In this document: positions 45,001-54,559 of the stretch, in pieces
Numbering within the stretch: position 1 is the stretch's first letter
Layout: the number at the start of each line of letters is the position of its first letter
Assembly: GCA_001801685.1 (NCBI GenBank)
Contig: MGYJ01000019.1
Span: 1-64,000 of the forward strand
Length of the DNA: 64,000 nucleotides
Reading direction: 5' to 3'
Origin: Gammaproteobacteria bacterium RIFCSPHIGHO2_12_FULL_63_22
Lineage (GTDB): Bacteria; Pseudomonadota; Gammaproteobacteria; Xanthomonadales; Xanthomonadaceae
Notes under the pieces: model-generated
What the model was told of the DNA's origin: nothing
Database searches by the model: none
The model's input: only the letters and a program-made list of their open reading frames with translations
Translations under genes and position numbers: made by a program

Positions 45001-46779
45001 ATGCACGGACAAGGCAATCTCGAACTCTTCCTGATCTTCCTGATCGCGGCCGTGGTCGCGGTGCCCTTGTTCAGGCGCCTGGGCCTCGGTGCCGTACTCG
45101 GTTATCTGGTGGCGGGCGTCGCAATGGGCCCGTTCGGATGGCGCCTGGTGAAAGACCCTGCCAGCGTGCTGACCTTCTCCGAGTTGGGCGTGGTGATGCT
45201 GCTGTTCGTTATCGGCCTGGAACTGTCGCCTTCGCGTTTGTGGGTGATGCGTCGCCAGGTGTTCGGCATCGGCGGATTGCAGGTGGCGATTACCGCGCTC
45301 GCGATCGGCGCAGCGACGGCGATGATGGGCTTGGGATGGAAGACCAACCTGGTCGTCGGTCTCGGCCTCGCCCTGTCGTCCACCGCAGTGGGCTTGCAGT
45401 TGCTGGCCGAGCGCAAGGACCTGACTTCGCGTTACGGGCGCATGGCGTTTGCGATCCTGTTGTTCCAGGATCTGGCCGCCATTCCGCTGCTCGCGCTGAT
45501 TCCGTTGCTGGGCGAAGCAAAGGCCGCTGCGCAATCGGCGCCGCCGCTGGACGCCGTGGTGCGCGCGGTCGGCATGATCGCCCTCGTGGTTATCGGAGGC
45601 CGGCTGCTGCTGCGACAACTCTTTCGCGCCGTCGCCTGGACCAAGATGGGCGAAGTATTCACCGCCACTTCCCTGCTGGTGGTGGTCGGTACGGCCTGGC
45701 TGATGCAATGGGGCGGCCTGTCGATGGGCCTGGGCGCGTTCCTGGCCGGCGTGCTGCTGGCCGACTCGGAATTCCGGCACGAACTCGAGGCGCAAATCGA
45801 ACCCTTCAAGGGCCTGCTGCTCGGTTTGTTCTTCATCGCGGTCGGCATGAGCATCGACCTGAACCGGGTGATGGCCGAGCCGGCGCTGATCGCCGCAGGC
45901 GTGGTCGCCTTGCTCGCACTGAAAGGCGTGATCCTGTTCGGCATCGGCATGCGCCCGGGAAAATTGCCCGCGCGTGAGGCGCTTATGCTGGGCTCGGTAT
46001 TGGCGCTGGGTGGCGAGTTTGCCTTCGTGGTATTCAGCGATGCGTTCCGCGTTGGATTGATCGACGCGGTGTTGCGCGACCGACTGGTAGCCGTCATCGG
46101 CCTGAGCATGGCCGCCACGCCCTTGCTGGTGATGGCCGCGTCGAACTGGTTGCAGGAACATCCCGAGAAGAAGGTGGAGCGGGAAGCCGACCCGATCGAC
46201 CATGAGAATCCGCGCGTCATCATCGCCGGCTTCGGCCGCATGGGACAGATCGTCGGCCGCATGCTGCGCGCGCAGGGCGTGCCGTTCACCGCTCTTGAAC
46301 ACAGCGTCGAACAAGTCGAACAATCGCGCCGCTTCGGCACGATGATTTATTTCGGCGACCCGACCCGCGCCGACCTATTGCGCGCAGCGCATGCCGACCA
46401 GGCTGAGGTTTTCGTACTCACCACCGACGATGCCGAAACCACTATTCGCACCGCGCGCCTGCTCAAGCGCCTCTACCCGCATTTGAGGGTGTTTGCCCGC
46501 GCGCGCAATCGCCAGCACGCTTTCAAACTGATGGATCTCGGCGTGGAAGTGATCGTGCGCGAGACCTTCCATTCCAGCCTGGACATGGGCCAACAGGTAC
46601 TGGAAGCCTTGGGCGTGCCGCCGGACGTGGCGGCGGAACGCCGCGAGCGCTTCCGCAAGCACGACGAACAGATGCTGCGCGAACAGCACCTGGTCTATGA
46701 CGATGAAGCGGCGTTGATCGCCTCGTCGCAGCAGGCGCGGCAGGACCTGGAAAAACTGTTCGAAGCCGACAGGAAATAG
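45001..46779 (+). CDS. CPA2 family cation:proton antiporter with RCK domain (KefB/KefC-like)
   Basis: 592 residues. Residues about 5-385 form 12-13 membrane helices of the CPA2 fold (LGAVLGYLVAGVAMGPFGWR, GLALSSTAVGLQLL, ILLFQDLAAIPLLALIPLLG). The cytoplasmic RCK-N domain begins near 400 with NPRVIIAGFGRMGQIVGRML (GxGxxG nucleotide loop) and YFGDPTRADLLRAA. Kef systems exchange K+ for H+ and are gated by glutathione adducts in protection from electrophiles; whether glutathione gates this one is not shown. No KefF/KefG partner gene is adjacent. A small hairpin follows. Confidence 0.9.
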   Translation: MHGQGNLELFLIFLIAAVVAVPLFRRLGLGAVLGYLVAGVAMGPFGWRLVKDPASVLTFSELGVVMLLFVIGLELSPSRLWVMRRQVFGIGGLQVAITALAIGAATAMMGLGWKTNLVVGLGLALSSTAVGLQLLAERKDLTSRYGRMAFAILLFQDLAAIPLLALIPLLGEAKAAAQSAPPLDAVVRAVGMIALVVIGGRLLLRQLFRAVAWTKMGEVFTATSLLVVVGTAWLMQWGGLSMGLGAFLAGVLLADSEFRHELEAQIEPFKGLLLGLFFIAVGMSIDLNRVMAEPALIAAGVVALLALKGVILFGIGMRPGKLPAREALMLGSVLALGGEFAFVVFSDAFRVGLIDAVLRDRLVAVIGLSMAATPLLVMAASNWLQEHPEKKVEREADPIDHENPRVIIAGFGRMGQIVGRMLRAQGVPFTALEHSVEQVEQSRRFGTMIYFGDPTRADLLRAAHADQAEVFVLTTDDAETTIRTARLLKRLYPHLRVFARARNRQHAFKLMDLGVEVIVRETFHSSLDMGQQVLEALGVPPDVAAERRERFRKHDEQMLREQHLVYDDEAALIASSQQARQDLEKLFEADRK

Positions 46780-46783
46780 CCAG

Positions 46784-46800
46784 ATCGGCGGTTGGCCGAT
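46784..46800. terminator. Small hairpin between convergent antiporter and ankyrin genes
   Basis: ATCGGC (46784-46789) and GCCGAT (46795-46800) pair around a 5-nt GGTTG loop, within the 28-bp gap between two convergent stop codons. No T-run, so a weak or Rho-assisted end. Confidence 0.45.
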
Positions 46801-46807
46801 GCGAAGC

Positions 46808-49800
46808 TCAGCGCGGCTCGCGCAGGAAACGCGCCAGCGACGGCGGGGGCCGCGCCGGCTCGAACTCGGACGCGATGTCCACGTAACCACGCAGCAAAGC
46901 CAAGTCGTACGGCGTACGCCCCAGCGAATCGCGCAGGCCGCGGTTGGCGCCTTCGCGCAGCAAGCGCTGCACCACCGACAACAGTCCGTGCATCGCCGCC
47001 AGGTGTAGCGCGCAGAGGCCGCGCTGGTCCTGCGCGTCCAGCGATACGCCTTCGTTGAACAGGCGCTCGAGCACGGCCAGCAACACTTCCTCGTCGCAGG
47101 CAGCGCCGGCTTCGGCGCGCGCACCCAACACCAGCAGCAGCGGCGTGTGGCCACTGGCGTTGGCGGCATCGGCCGGCAGGTCCGCGAGCAACAACAAATC
47201 GAACAAGGCCAGCACGCGCTGCCGGTCGCGTGCGGTGAAGGCATGCAAGGCGGCGCAATGCAGTGCGCTCAATCCCTGCTCGTCCACGGTATCCACCGCC
47301 GCGCCCTGGGTAAGCAGGCGACCGGCGATTTCCGGCAAGCCGAGCGCCGCGGCCAGCATCAAGGGCGTCACGCCACCGGGCAAGGCCTGGTCGGGATCGG
47401 CACCAGCCTGCAACAGCGATTCGACGACGGGCGCATGGCGCATGCTGATCGCCGCCGACAAGGGCGTCGCACCGGTTCGCGCGCGCGCGCTGGCGTCGGC
47501 GCCACGTTCGAGCAGGCGACGGACGATTTCGGCCTGGCCGCCGCCTGCGGCGCGCAACAAGGCGGTGCAACCCTGCGGGTCCATCGAATCGACCGGCAGG
47601 CCCAGGTCGAGCAGTCGCTGCACGGCATCGGCATCGCCAGCCATCGCAGCGGCGGGCAAATCCATCGGCAACAGCGGTCGGCCCGGCAAACTCCAGTTGC
47701 GCCATTCCAGCCAATAAGTCAGGTCGCTTCGACCGCCCGCCAACGCCATTCCGAGCGCGGTCTGGCCGTCAGGCGATCGCGCCTGCGGCAAGGCGCCGGC
47801 GCGGATCAGGGAACGCAATGCATTTTCGCGGCCAAGCGACGCAGCGATATGGATTGCGCCATGGCCGCGCGCGTCACGGACGTTCGGATCAACGCCCTGC
47901 GCCAGTAGCGCATCCACCAGCCGCTGCCAGCCGAGCCGGATCGCAGTGACCAGTGGTGCGTCCTGCCCGGCGGCGGCCGCGAAGGCATCGGCGCCGCGCT
48001 CGAGCAAGGCCAGCGCAATCTGCTCAGCACCACGTCGGGTCTGCTCGCCACTCAGGCAGGCGCCGAGGAATCGCGACAGTCCGCCGCGTCCGGACACGGC
48101 GACGCCGCGTTCCAGCAGGCGAAGCAAGGGCGCGGGGCGGGCCGCGCCACCGTCGAACAGGCGGAATACCACACTGTCGTTTCCGGAACTCGTGCGATCG
48201 GCGGGCGCGCCGTGGCGGCACAACCACTCGAAGGCCCACAGGTCTTCTTCCACGGAAAATTCAAGCAGCAATTCGACCAGCACGTCGGGGCCGATGCCAC
48301 CGCCCAAGGCCAGCGCCGCGCTCGCGGCATCTGGATCGTGTGCCGCCAATGCGTCCTGCAACAGTTGCCGCGGCGTGCGCCCGGCCTCGCCGTCGGCCAG
48401 GCCTTCCGCCACGCTGGCCGGCAACACGTAATCGGGATCGAGCACCGATACCTGCGGCCAGCGACCGTGTTCGATGGCGATATCGATCGGCCGCTTGCCA
48501 TCGGCATCGCGGCGCGATGGGTCCACGCCCATCTGGATCAACTGCCGCAACAGGCCAGGTTCCGCACCGGCGATACAAGCGAGCATCAACGCGTTGCGTT
48601 GCTGGCTGTCGACGGCGGCCACATCGGGTTTCGCTGCGGCCAGGCGTTGCACGACTGCGGTATGGCCGTGGCCCGCGGCTTCCAGCAGCGGCGTCAGGCC
48701 ATGGGCGTCGTGCGCGTTCCGGTCCGCGCCCGAATCGAGCAGGAGAGCGACCACTTCGGCATTGCCGGCGGCGCAGGCCTGCATCAACGCGGTGCGCTGG
48801 TCCTGGCCGCGCGCATCCACGCGCGCCTTGTGCCGAAGCAGCAACTGCGCGCCACCCGGGTCGTCGTCGCCGGCGACCGCCGCCAGCAAGGCGGGTTGCC
48901 CACCGGCGGGTTCGGGACGCGCGCCATGTTCGATCAGGAAACGCGCCAGTCGCCAATTGCCCGAAGCACAGGCGATGGCAAGCGGGCTGAAGCCTTCGCT
49001 GTTCAAAGCATCCACTTGCGCGCCGGCATCGAGCAGCAGCGCCGCCACCGCAGGGTCGGTGCTGCGCGCGGCGTGGTGCAAGGGCGTATTGCCCTCGTTG
49101 TCGGCGCTGCGCGCGTCGGCGCCATTGGCCAGCAGCGTCATCACCGCCTCGGGCCGGCCATGCCAGCTGTCGCGCGTGGCGGCGAGCAAGGCAGTGAGGC
49201 CGCCGTGGCGATGGTTCAGGTCAACGCCGCGGCCAATCAGCTGGCGCAGCAGGCGCAGGTCACCCTGCAAGGCCGCGAGCATGGGCAGGGTGCGCTGGTC
49301 GCGGTCTTCGTCGGCCGGCAGGGCATGCGCGTCGGCACCCGCGTCCAGCGCTTCCAGCGCGGCGTCGATGCGGCCCGCGCGCAAGGCGGCGTAAAGGCGC
49401 TCGTCGGGCGTGCCGGCAATGGGTTCGGCGGGCGGGCTCGGTGTTCCCGTCGCTTCTTCGATGGGCAGCGAATCCAGCACCGATGAGCTGGACTGAATCT
49501 GGCGATCCGCACGGCGATGGATCTCCATGTGCGCCAGCAGGCTCAGCCCCGGGAACGCGAGCAACAGGGGCATGCGCCACGCCTCGGGCACGACACCCGG
49601 CCAGATCAGCGCCAGTCCCAGCGACAGCAGGCCGAACACCAGCGCGGTGATGACCAGCCCGCGACCGGGATCCGCACTGGCCGTCCGCGTTGCCGCTGCC
49701 AGCACGCCAGCCAGGCTCTGGCCATGGCGCGCGGCCTGCGCGAAGCTCGGCCACAGGCGCCACAGTCCCAGCACCACGAAGCCCGCACACAGGCTCAGCA

Positions 49801-50107
49801 CCAGCGCCGGCACCAGCGCGCCATTGTCCAGCAGGGCCCGAAGCGGCCAGGCCACGATCAGTGCTTCCAGCCCGAAGGCCAGCAACCACAGGGCCGTGAC
49901 GGCCACGATGTCGGCGACCAGGGGGCTGCGCGGTTGGCGCAGGTCCCGACTGCCGCGCCAACCGCTCCAGGCCAGCACCATCAGTGGCTGCGCCAGCAGC
50001 AGGCCGGCAAGGGCCAGCCGCGAGGCGGACATCAGCGGCAGCCAGGCCAGGGCAACGGCCAGGGCCAGCAGCGCGGCTGGGCGGAGCAAGTTGGTGCGTT
50101 CAGCCAT
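46808..50107 (-). CDS. Membrane-anchored giant ankyrin-repeat protein
   Basis: 1099 residues from ATG 50107, overlapping ycgL by 8 nt. Residues about 8-215 contain five to six hydrophobic helices (LLALAVALAWLPLM, IVAVTALWLLAFGLEALIVA, LVITALVFGLLSLGLALIWP). The rest is a nearly continuous series of about 20 ankyrin repeats, with clear units such as EGNTPLHHAARSTDPAVAAL and QGCTALLRAAGGGQAEIVRR, interrupted near 580-680 by a less regular stretch. Repeats probably face the cytoplasm as a binding scaffold. No enzyme domain seen. A similar large ankyrin gene beside ycgL is, as I recall, found in Xanthomonads. Confidence 0.85.
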   Translation of the reverse strand: MAERTNLLRPAALLALAVALAWLPLMSASRLALAGLLLAQPLMVLAWSGWRGSRDLRQPRSPLVADIVAVTALWLLAFGLEALIVAWPLRALLDNGALVPALVLSLCAGFVVLGLWRLWPSFAQAARHGQSLAGVLAAATRTASADPGRGLVITALVFGLLSLGLALIWPGVVPEAWRMPLLLAFPGLSLLAHMEIHRRADRQIQSSSSVLDSLPIEEATGTPSPPAEPIAGTPDERLYAALRAGRIDAALEALDAGADAHALPADEDRDQRTLPMLAALQGDLRLLRQLIGRGVDLNHRHGGLTALLAATRDSWHGRPEAVMTLLANGADARSADNEGNTPLHHAARSTDPAVAALLLDAGAQVDALNSEGFSPLAIACASGNWRLARFLIEHGARPEPAGGQPALLAAVAGDDDPGGAQLLLRHKARVDARGQDQRTALMQACAAGNAEVVALLLDSGADRNAHDAHGLTPLLEAAGHGHTAVVQRLAAAKPDVAAVDSQQRNALMLACIAGAEPGLLRQLIQMGVDPSRRDADGKRPIDIAIEHGRWPQVSVLDPDYVLPASVAEGLADGEAGRTPRQLLQDALAAHDPDAASAALALGGGIGPDVLVELLLEFSVEEDLWAFEWLCRHGAPADRTSSGNDSVVFRLFDGGAARPAPLLRLLERGVAVSGRGGLSRFLGACLSGEQTRRGAEQIALALLERGADAFAAAAGQDAPLVTAIRLGWQRLVDALLAQGVDPNVRDARGHGAIHIAASLGRENALRSLIRAGALPQARSPDGQTALGMALAGGRSDLTYWLEWRNWSLPGRPLLPMDLPAAAMAGDADAVQRLLDLGLPVDSMDPQGCTALLRAAGGGQAEIVRRLLERGADASARARTGATPLSAAISMRHAPVVESLLQAGADPDQALPGGVTPLMLAAALGLPEIAGRLLTQGAAVDTVDEQGLSALHCAALHAFTARDRQRVLALFDLLLLADLPADAANASGHTPLLLVLGARAEAGAACDEEVLLAVLERLFNEGVSLDAQDQRGLCALHLAAMHGLLSVVQRLLREGANRGLRDSLGRTPYDLALLRGYVDIASEFEPARPPPSLARFLREPR

Positions 50108-50369
50108 CGCCGACACCGCCTTCCACCAGCGGATCCAGGACGGTTTCAGGGCCCTGCAAATAAAAGCCACGACTGGCGAGGTTGGCCCGAACCACCTCGG
50201 CATCGGCGCGGGCGAGACGACGGCCCGGCTCCAGCGCCACGTCCAGCACGAAGCTCAGCACCCCAAGCGGCAGGCGCACGCCCTCGGGCACCAGGCCGAA
50301 GGCATCCTTCTCGCGCAGGTACAGGTAGGTGTCGGGTTTGCGCAATGACTTATAGACGTAGGCGTGCAT
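50100..50369 (-). CDS. YcgL domain-containing protein
   Basis: 89 residues. Matches the YcgL family (DUF709) throughout: MHAYVYKSLRKPDTYLYLRE, FGLVPEGVRLPLGVLSFVLD, GRRLARADAEVVRANLASRG and the end FYLQGPE. It is a small alpha/beta protein conserved in gammaproteobacteria with no settled function. The 3' end overlaps the ankyrin gene by 8 nt, implying translational coupling. Confidence 0.9.
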   Translation of the reverse strand: MHAYVYKSLRKPDTYLYLREKDAFGLVPEGVRLPLGVLSFVLDVALEPGRRLARADAEVVRANLASRGFYLQGPETVLDPLVEGGVGDG

Positions 50370-50502
50370 GGTGCGCGCGTGCTGGAATTGCCCGATTGTC
50401 GCCGCAAAACCGAAGCGGGGAAAGCGCCGGTGGCTTTGTTACGCTAGCCAGCCGGTTTTTCCGCAACCCATTCACGCCTGATCCATTCACGTTGGAGTCC
50501 GC

Positions 50503-52887
50503 ATGCGCCTTCGTTCCGCCCTCGCCACCGCCTTGTTCACGACACTTGCACTGTCAAGCCTGCAAGCGCGTGCGCAAACTCCGATCACGCTCGACCAGGC
50601 GATGGCGCACCCAGACTGGATCGGACCGCCGGTCAACACCGCCTGGTGGTCCTGGAACAGCCAACACGTGCTGTATGAACTCAAGCGCCCCGCCTCGCCC
50701 CTGCAGGACACTTACCAGCAATCCGTCACGGGTGGCGCCGCCAACCGCGTTGACGAAGCCGCGCAAGCGGGCATGGACGCCGCATCGCCGGTTTACGACG
50801 CCGCGCGTACGCGCCTTGCCTTCGTGCGCCATGGCGACATCTTCGAACGCGACCTGCGCAGCGGCGCGCTGACGCAGGTCACGCGCAGCGTGGACGCCGA
50901 AGCCGATCCGCAGTATTCCGCCGACGGCCGGTCGCTGCAGTTCCGCCAGGGCGACAGCTGGTTCGCCTGGAATTCGCGCGACCGCCTGGTCAGCACCGTC
51001 GCCATTGCGGTCGCGGCCAAGGACCCGGCCGAGAAGCCCAAGGCCGACGCGCAGCGCGACATGCAACTGCGCCTGATCGCTACGCTGAAGCGACAGGCCG
51101 AGGACCGCGATGCGCAGCGCGTGCAGGGCCAGCTCCTGCGCAAGCTCGACGCCACGCACGCCCCCGCGCCCGCCTACCTGGGCGACAGCGTGAAGATCGA
51201 CGGCACGTCCCTGTCGCCGAACGGACGCTGGTTGCTGGTGGTGACCTCGCCGAAAGACGCCGAGGTCGGTCGCATCGGCAAACTGCCGCGTTATGTCACC
51301 GAATCGGGTTACGAGGAATTCGAGGACCAGCGCACGCGGGTCGGCCGCAACTGGCCGATCGCACAAACACTGAAGCTGGTGGAGCTGGCGACCGGCAAGG
51401 TGACGGACCTGGCCTTCGATTCCCTGTCCGGCATCAACGTCGATCCGCTGGCCGAAATGCGCAAGGCACAGAAGCTCGATGCGCTGAAGGGCAACCGCGC
51501 GGTGCGCGTGTTGAACGAAGGCGACAACAGCGGCGCTGCCACCATTCGCTGGAGCAGCAACGGTTCGCAACTTGCCGTGCAGATCCGCGCCATCGACAAC
51601 AAGGACCGCTGGATCGCGACAGTGGACTTCGGCAACGGCACGCTGCGCAACGCGCATCGCATGACCGACCCGGCCTGGATCAACTGGAACTTCAACGATT
51701 TCGGCTGGCTGCCTGACAACCGCACGCTGTGGTACCTGTCGGAAGAAACCGGTTATTCCCACCTGTACACGCTCGCCGACGGCACGGCGCGCGCGCTGAC
51801 CCAGGGCAACTGGGAAGCGTCGTCGGTGCAATGGACCGCAGACGGCCGCACGGCGTATTTCGTCTGCAACCGCAAGCGTCCGGGTGACTACGAAGTGTGT
51901 TCCGCACCGGCCGCGGGCGGCGACGTGCGCGAAGTGACCGCGCTAGATGGCATCGAGAGTTTCGTGTTGTCGCCCGATGATTCCAAGCTGCTGCTGCGTT
52001 ATTCGGCAAGCTACCTGCCGCCGCAACTGGCGGTCGTAGCCAGCGCCGGTGGCGAACCGGTGAAGCTCACCGACACGCGCACCGCCGAATTCCGTGCCCG
52101 CACGTGGATCGAGCCGCAGACAGTGCAAGTGCCGTCCAGCAAAGGCGCCGGAACCATTTGGGCGAAACTTTATCGCCCCGCGCAACTCGAACCGGGCAAG
52201 AAATATCCGGTGGTGATGTTCGTGCATGGCGCCGGCTACCTGCAGAACGTCAGTGACCGCTATCCGAATTACTACCGCGAACAGATGTTCCACAACCTGT
52301 TGGTGCAGCAGGGCTACATCGTGCTGGACATGGACTATCGGGCATCGGAAGGTTATGGCCGCGCCTGGCGCACGGCGATCTACCGGCAGATGGGCCATCC
52401 CGAACTCGACGACTACCTCGACGGCGTGAACTGGATGGTCGCCAACCAGCAAGGCGACGCCGGCAAGGTCGGCATCTACGGCGGCAGCTATGGCGGCTTC
52501 ATGGCCTTCATGGCGCTGTTCCGCACGCCGGATGTGTTCGTGTCGGGCGCCGCGTTGCGCCCGGTGACGGACTGGACCACGTACAACCACGAGTACACGT
52601 CCAACATCCTCAACACGCCCGAGATCGATCCCGAGGCCTACAAGAAATCGTCACCGATCGAATTCGCCGAGGGCCTGCGCGGCCACCTGCTGATCGCGCA
52701 CGGCATGATCGACGACAACGTGTTCTTCCAGGACTCGGTGCGCCTGTCGCAGCGCCTGATCGAGTTGAAGAAGGACCATTGGGAATTGGCGGCGTATCCG
52801 CTGGAACGGCATGCCTTCACGCAGCCCGAAAGCTGGTACGACGAGTATCGCCGCATCTACCAGTTGTTCGAGCGCACCCTCAAGTAA
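50503..52887 (+). CDS. Exported S9 family (prolyl oligopeptidase / DPP IV-like) peptidase
   Basis: 794 residues with a signal peptide (TALFTTLALSSLQARAQ); GGAG lies about 6 nt before the ATG. The N-terminal beta-propeller-like region (about 25-530) precedes an alpha/beta hydrolase catalytic domain with GGSYGGF (Ser662), HGMIDDN (Asp737) and ERHAF (His770), the complete triad in order. The layout fits dipeptidyl-peptidase-IV-like or acylaminoacyl peptidases that clip peptides in the periplasm. It diverges from ycgL and converges with an SDR gene. Confidence 0.92.
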   Translation: MRLRSALATALFTTLALSSLQARAQTPITLDQAMAHPDWIGPPVNTAWWSWNSQHVLYELKRPASPLQDTYQQSVTGGAANRVDEAAQAGMDAASPVYDAARTRLAFVRHGDIFERDLRSGALTQVTRSVDAEADPQYSADGRSLQFRQGDSWFAWNSRDRLVSTVAIAVAAKDPAEKPKADAQRDMQLRLIATLKRQAEDRDAQRVQGQLLRKLDATHAPAPAYLGDSVKIDGTSLSPNGRWLLVVTSPKDAEVGRIGKLPRYVTESGYEEFEDQRTRVGRNWPIAQTLKLVELATGKVTDLAFDSLSGINVDPLAEMRKAQKLDALKGNRAVRVLNEGDNSGAATIRWSSNGSQLAVQIRAIDNKDRWIATVDFGNGTLRNAHRMTDPAWINWNFNDFGWLPDNRTLWYLSEETGYSHLYTLADGTARALTQGNWEASSVQWTADGRTAYFVCNRKRPGDYEVCSAPAAGGDVREVTALDGIESFVLSPDDSKLLLRYSASYLPPQLAVVASAGGEPVKLTDTRTAEFRARTWIEPQTVQVPSSKGAGTIWAKLYRPAQLEPGKKYPVVMFVHGAGYLQNVSDRYPNYYREQMFHNLLVQQGYIVLDMDYRASEGYGRAWRTAIYRQMGHPELDDYLDGVNWMVANQQGDAGKVGIYGGSYGGFMAFMALFRTPDVFVSGAALRPVTDWTTYNHEYTSNILNTPEIDPEAYKKSSPIEFAEGLRGHLLIAHGMIDDNVFFQDSVRLSQRLIELKKDHWELAAYPLERHAFTQPESWYDEYRRIYQLFERTLK

Positions 52888-52914
52888 GCGCGCGCGATCA
52901 GCACATGGCGGCTG

Positions 52915-53676
52915 TCAGGACAGGTAGCCGCCATCCACCGCCAGCACGCTGCCGGTGACGTAACTGCTGGCCGCGCTGCTGAGGTAGAGCACGGCCGGCG
53001 CGATTTCATCGGGCTGCGCGACACGTGCAAGCGGAATCATCTGCATCATCATGCCGAGGATCTTCGGATTGCCGGTGAGTGCCGATGCAAACTTCGTATC
53101 GGTCAGGCCGGGCAGCACCGCATTGACACGAATGCCGTGCACGGCCAGTTCCTTGGCGAAGCCTTCGGTCATGTTGACGATGCCGGCCTTGGTCATCGAG
53201 TACACCCCCTGCCCCGGCGCCGCGCGGCGCGCATTCACCGACGCGATGTTGACGATGCAGCCGCCCTTGCCGCGCATGCGCCTGGCCGCCTGCACGGTGG
53301 TCCAGAAATAGCCGCGCAGGTTCACTTCCACGGTCTTGTCGAAGCTGCCCAGGTCCATGTCGATCATCGGGCCGAAATACGGATTGGCCGCGGCGTTGTT
53401 GACCAGGATGTCCACGGTCCGGCCTTCCGCGTCCAGCGCGGCGAAGGCAGCCTCGATCGCGGCGATGTCGCCGACATGCATCGCCAGCGCCTGCGCGGAC
53501 CCGCCGTCGGCACGAATGGCCTCGACCACTTTCTCGCAACTTTCCAGCTTGCGACTCGTGCACACGACATGGGCGCCGTTCGCCGCGAGCAGGCGGGCAA
53601 TGCTCTCGCCGATGCCGCGCGAAGCGCCGCTGACCAAGGCTGTCTTGCCGGTCAAATCAAACAACGACTGCGTCAC
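52915..53676 (-). CDS. SDR family oxidoreductase
   Basis: 253 residues from GTG 53676, which has AGGAG about 9 nt upstream; the frame extends further without a ribosome site. Classical SDR: cofactor loop GASRGIG at 17-23, NNAA at 93-96, catalytic Ser146, Tyr159 and Lys163 (YSMTK), and the C-terminal YVTGSVLAVDGGYLS. Arg20 and the CTSRK segment suggest NADP preference. It resembles carbonyl or 3-oxoacyl reductases; substrate unknown. Divergent from the SDR gene at 53756. Confidence 0.9.
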   Translation of the reverse strand: MTQSLFDLTGKTALVSGASRGIGESIARLLAANGAHVVCTSRKLESCEKVVEAIRADGGSAQALAMHVGDIAAIEAAFAALDAEGRTVDILVNNAAANPYFGPMIDMDLGSFDKTVEVNLRGYFWTTVQAARRMRGKGGCIVNIASVNARRAAPGQGVYSMTKAGIVNMTEGFAKELAVHGIRVNAVLPGLTDTKFASALTGNPKILGMMMQMIPLARVAQPDEIAPAVLYLSSAASSYVTGSVLAVDGGYLS

Positions 53677-53755
53677 AAAATGCTCTCCTGTTTCGGAACC
53701 GTCACGGCCGCTTGCTATGCTCGAAAGCCTAGCACAGCGCACCCCGGAGCCCTTG

Positions 53756-54559
53756 ATGACGCAGCAGCGGAGAGTCCTGGTGACGGGCGCGGGCAGCGGC
53801 CTGGGACAGGCGCTGGCGCTGCGCTACGCGGCCAGCGGCGCGCGCGTGGCTTGCGTGGACCTGAGCGTGGAACGCAGCGAGGTCACCCGCAAGCGACTGA
53901 AGGGTGAAGGCCACCTCGCGCTGGCCGCGAATGTCGGCAGCGACGATGAGATGGAACAACTGCAGGAAACCATCTTGCGTGAGTGGGGCGGCGTGGATGT
54001 GCTGGTCAACAACGCCGGCATCGCCTCCGGCGGGCAGATGGTGGAAACCACCATGGCCGAATGGCGGCAGATCCTGGAAGTCAACCTGCTCAGCGTCGTG
54101 CGCGGGTGTCGGCTGTTCCTGCCGGGCATGCTCGCCAATGGCGGCGGCCAGGTAATCAATACGGCGAGTTTCGCCGGACTGGCGGCAGCGCCCGGCGCGA
54201 TGACCTACGGCGTGGCCAAGGCCGGCGTGGTCGCGCTGTCGGAACAACTGCGCGCCGAAGTCGAGTTGCGCGGCGTCAAGGTCAGCGTCATCTGCCCGAG
54301 TTTCTTCCGCACCAACCTGTGCGACACCGTGATCGGCAGTCCCGCCACCAAGGCGCTCGCGCTGAAAATGATGGATTCCGCGCCCGATACCATCGACAGT
54401 GTCGCCGACAGGGTGTTCGCCGATGCCGAGAAGGGTCGCTTCCTGATCCTGCCGACGAAACGCGAGCCGATGCGCTGGCGCCTCAAACGCTGGTTCCCGG
54501 GGTTATATTTCCGCATGTTGCTGAAGCTGTCAGCCAAGATGATGCGAGCCCCGCGATGA
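53756..54559 (+). CDS. SDR family oxidoreductase
   Basis: 267 residues from ATG 53756, with GGAG 8 nt upstream. SDR cofactor loop GAGSGLG at 11-17, acidic Asp35 at the end of strand 2 (VACVDLS, suggesting NAD), NNAG at 85-88, and catalytic Ser138, Tyr151 and Lys155. The C-terminal extension is basic and includes LKRWFPGLYFRMLLKLSAK, possibly a membrane-associating helix. The stop overlaps the next gene by 4 nt (ATGA); the two probably act on the same lipid-like substrate. Confidence 0.9.
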   Translation: MTQQRRVLVTGAGSGLGQALALRYAASGARVACVDLSVERSEVTRKRLKGEGHLALAANVGSDDEMEQLQETILREWGGVDVLVNNAGIASGGQMVETTMAEWRQILEVNLLSVVRGCRLFLPGMLANGGGQVINTASFAGLAAAPGAMTYGVAKAGVVALSEQLRAEVELRGVKVSVICPSFFRTNLCDTVIGSPATKALALKMMDSAPDTIDSVADRVFADAEKGRFLILPTKREPMRWRLKRWFPGLYFRMLLKLSAKMMRAPR

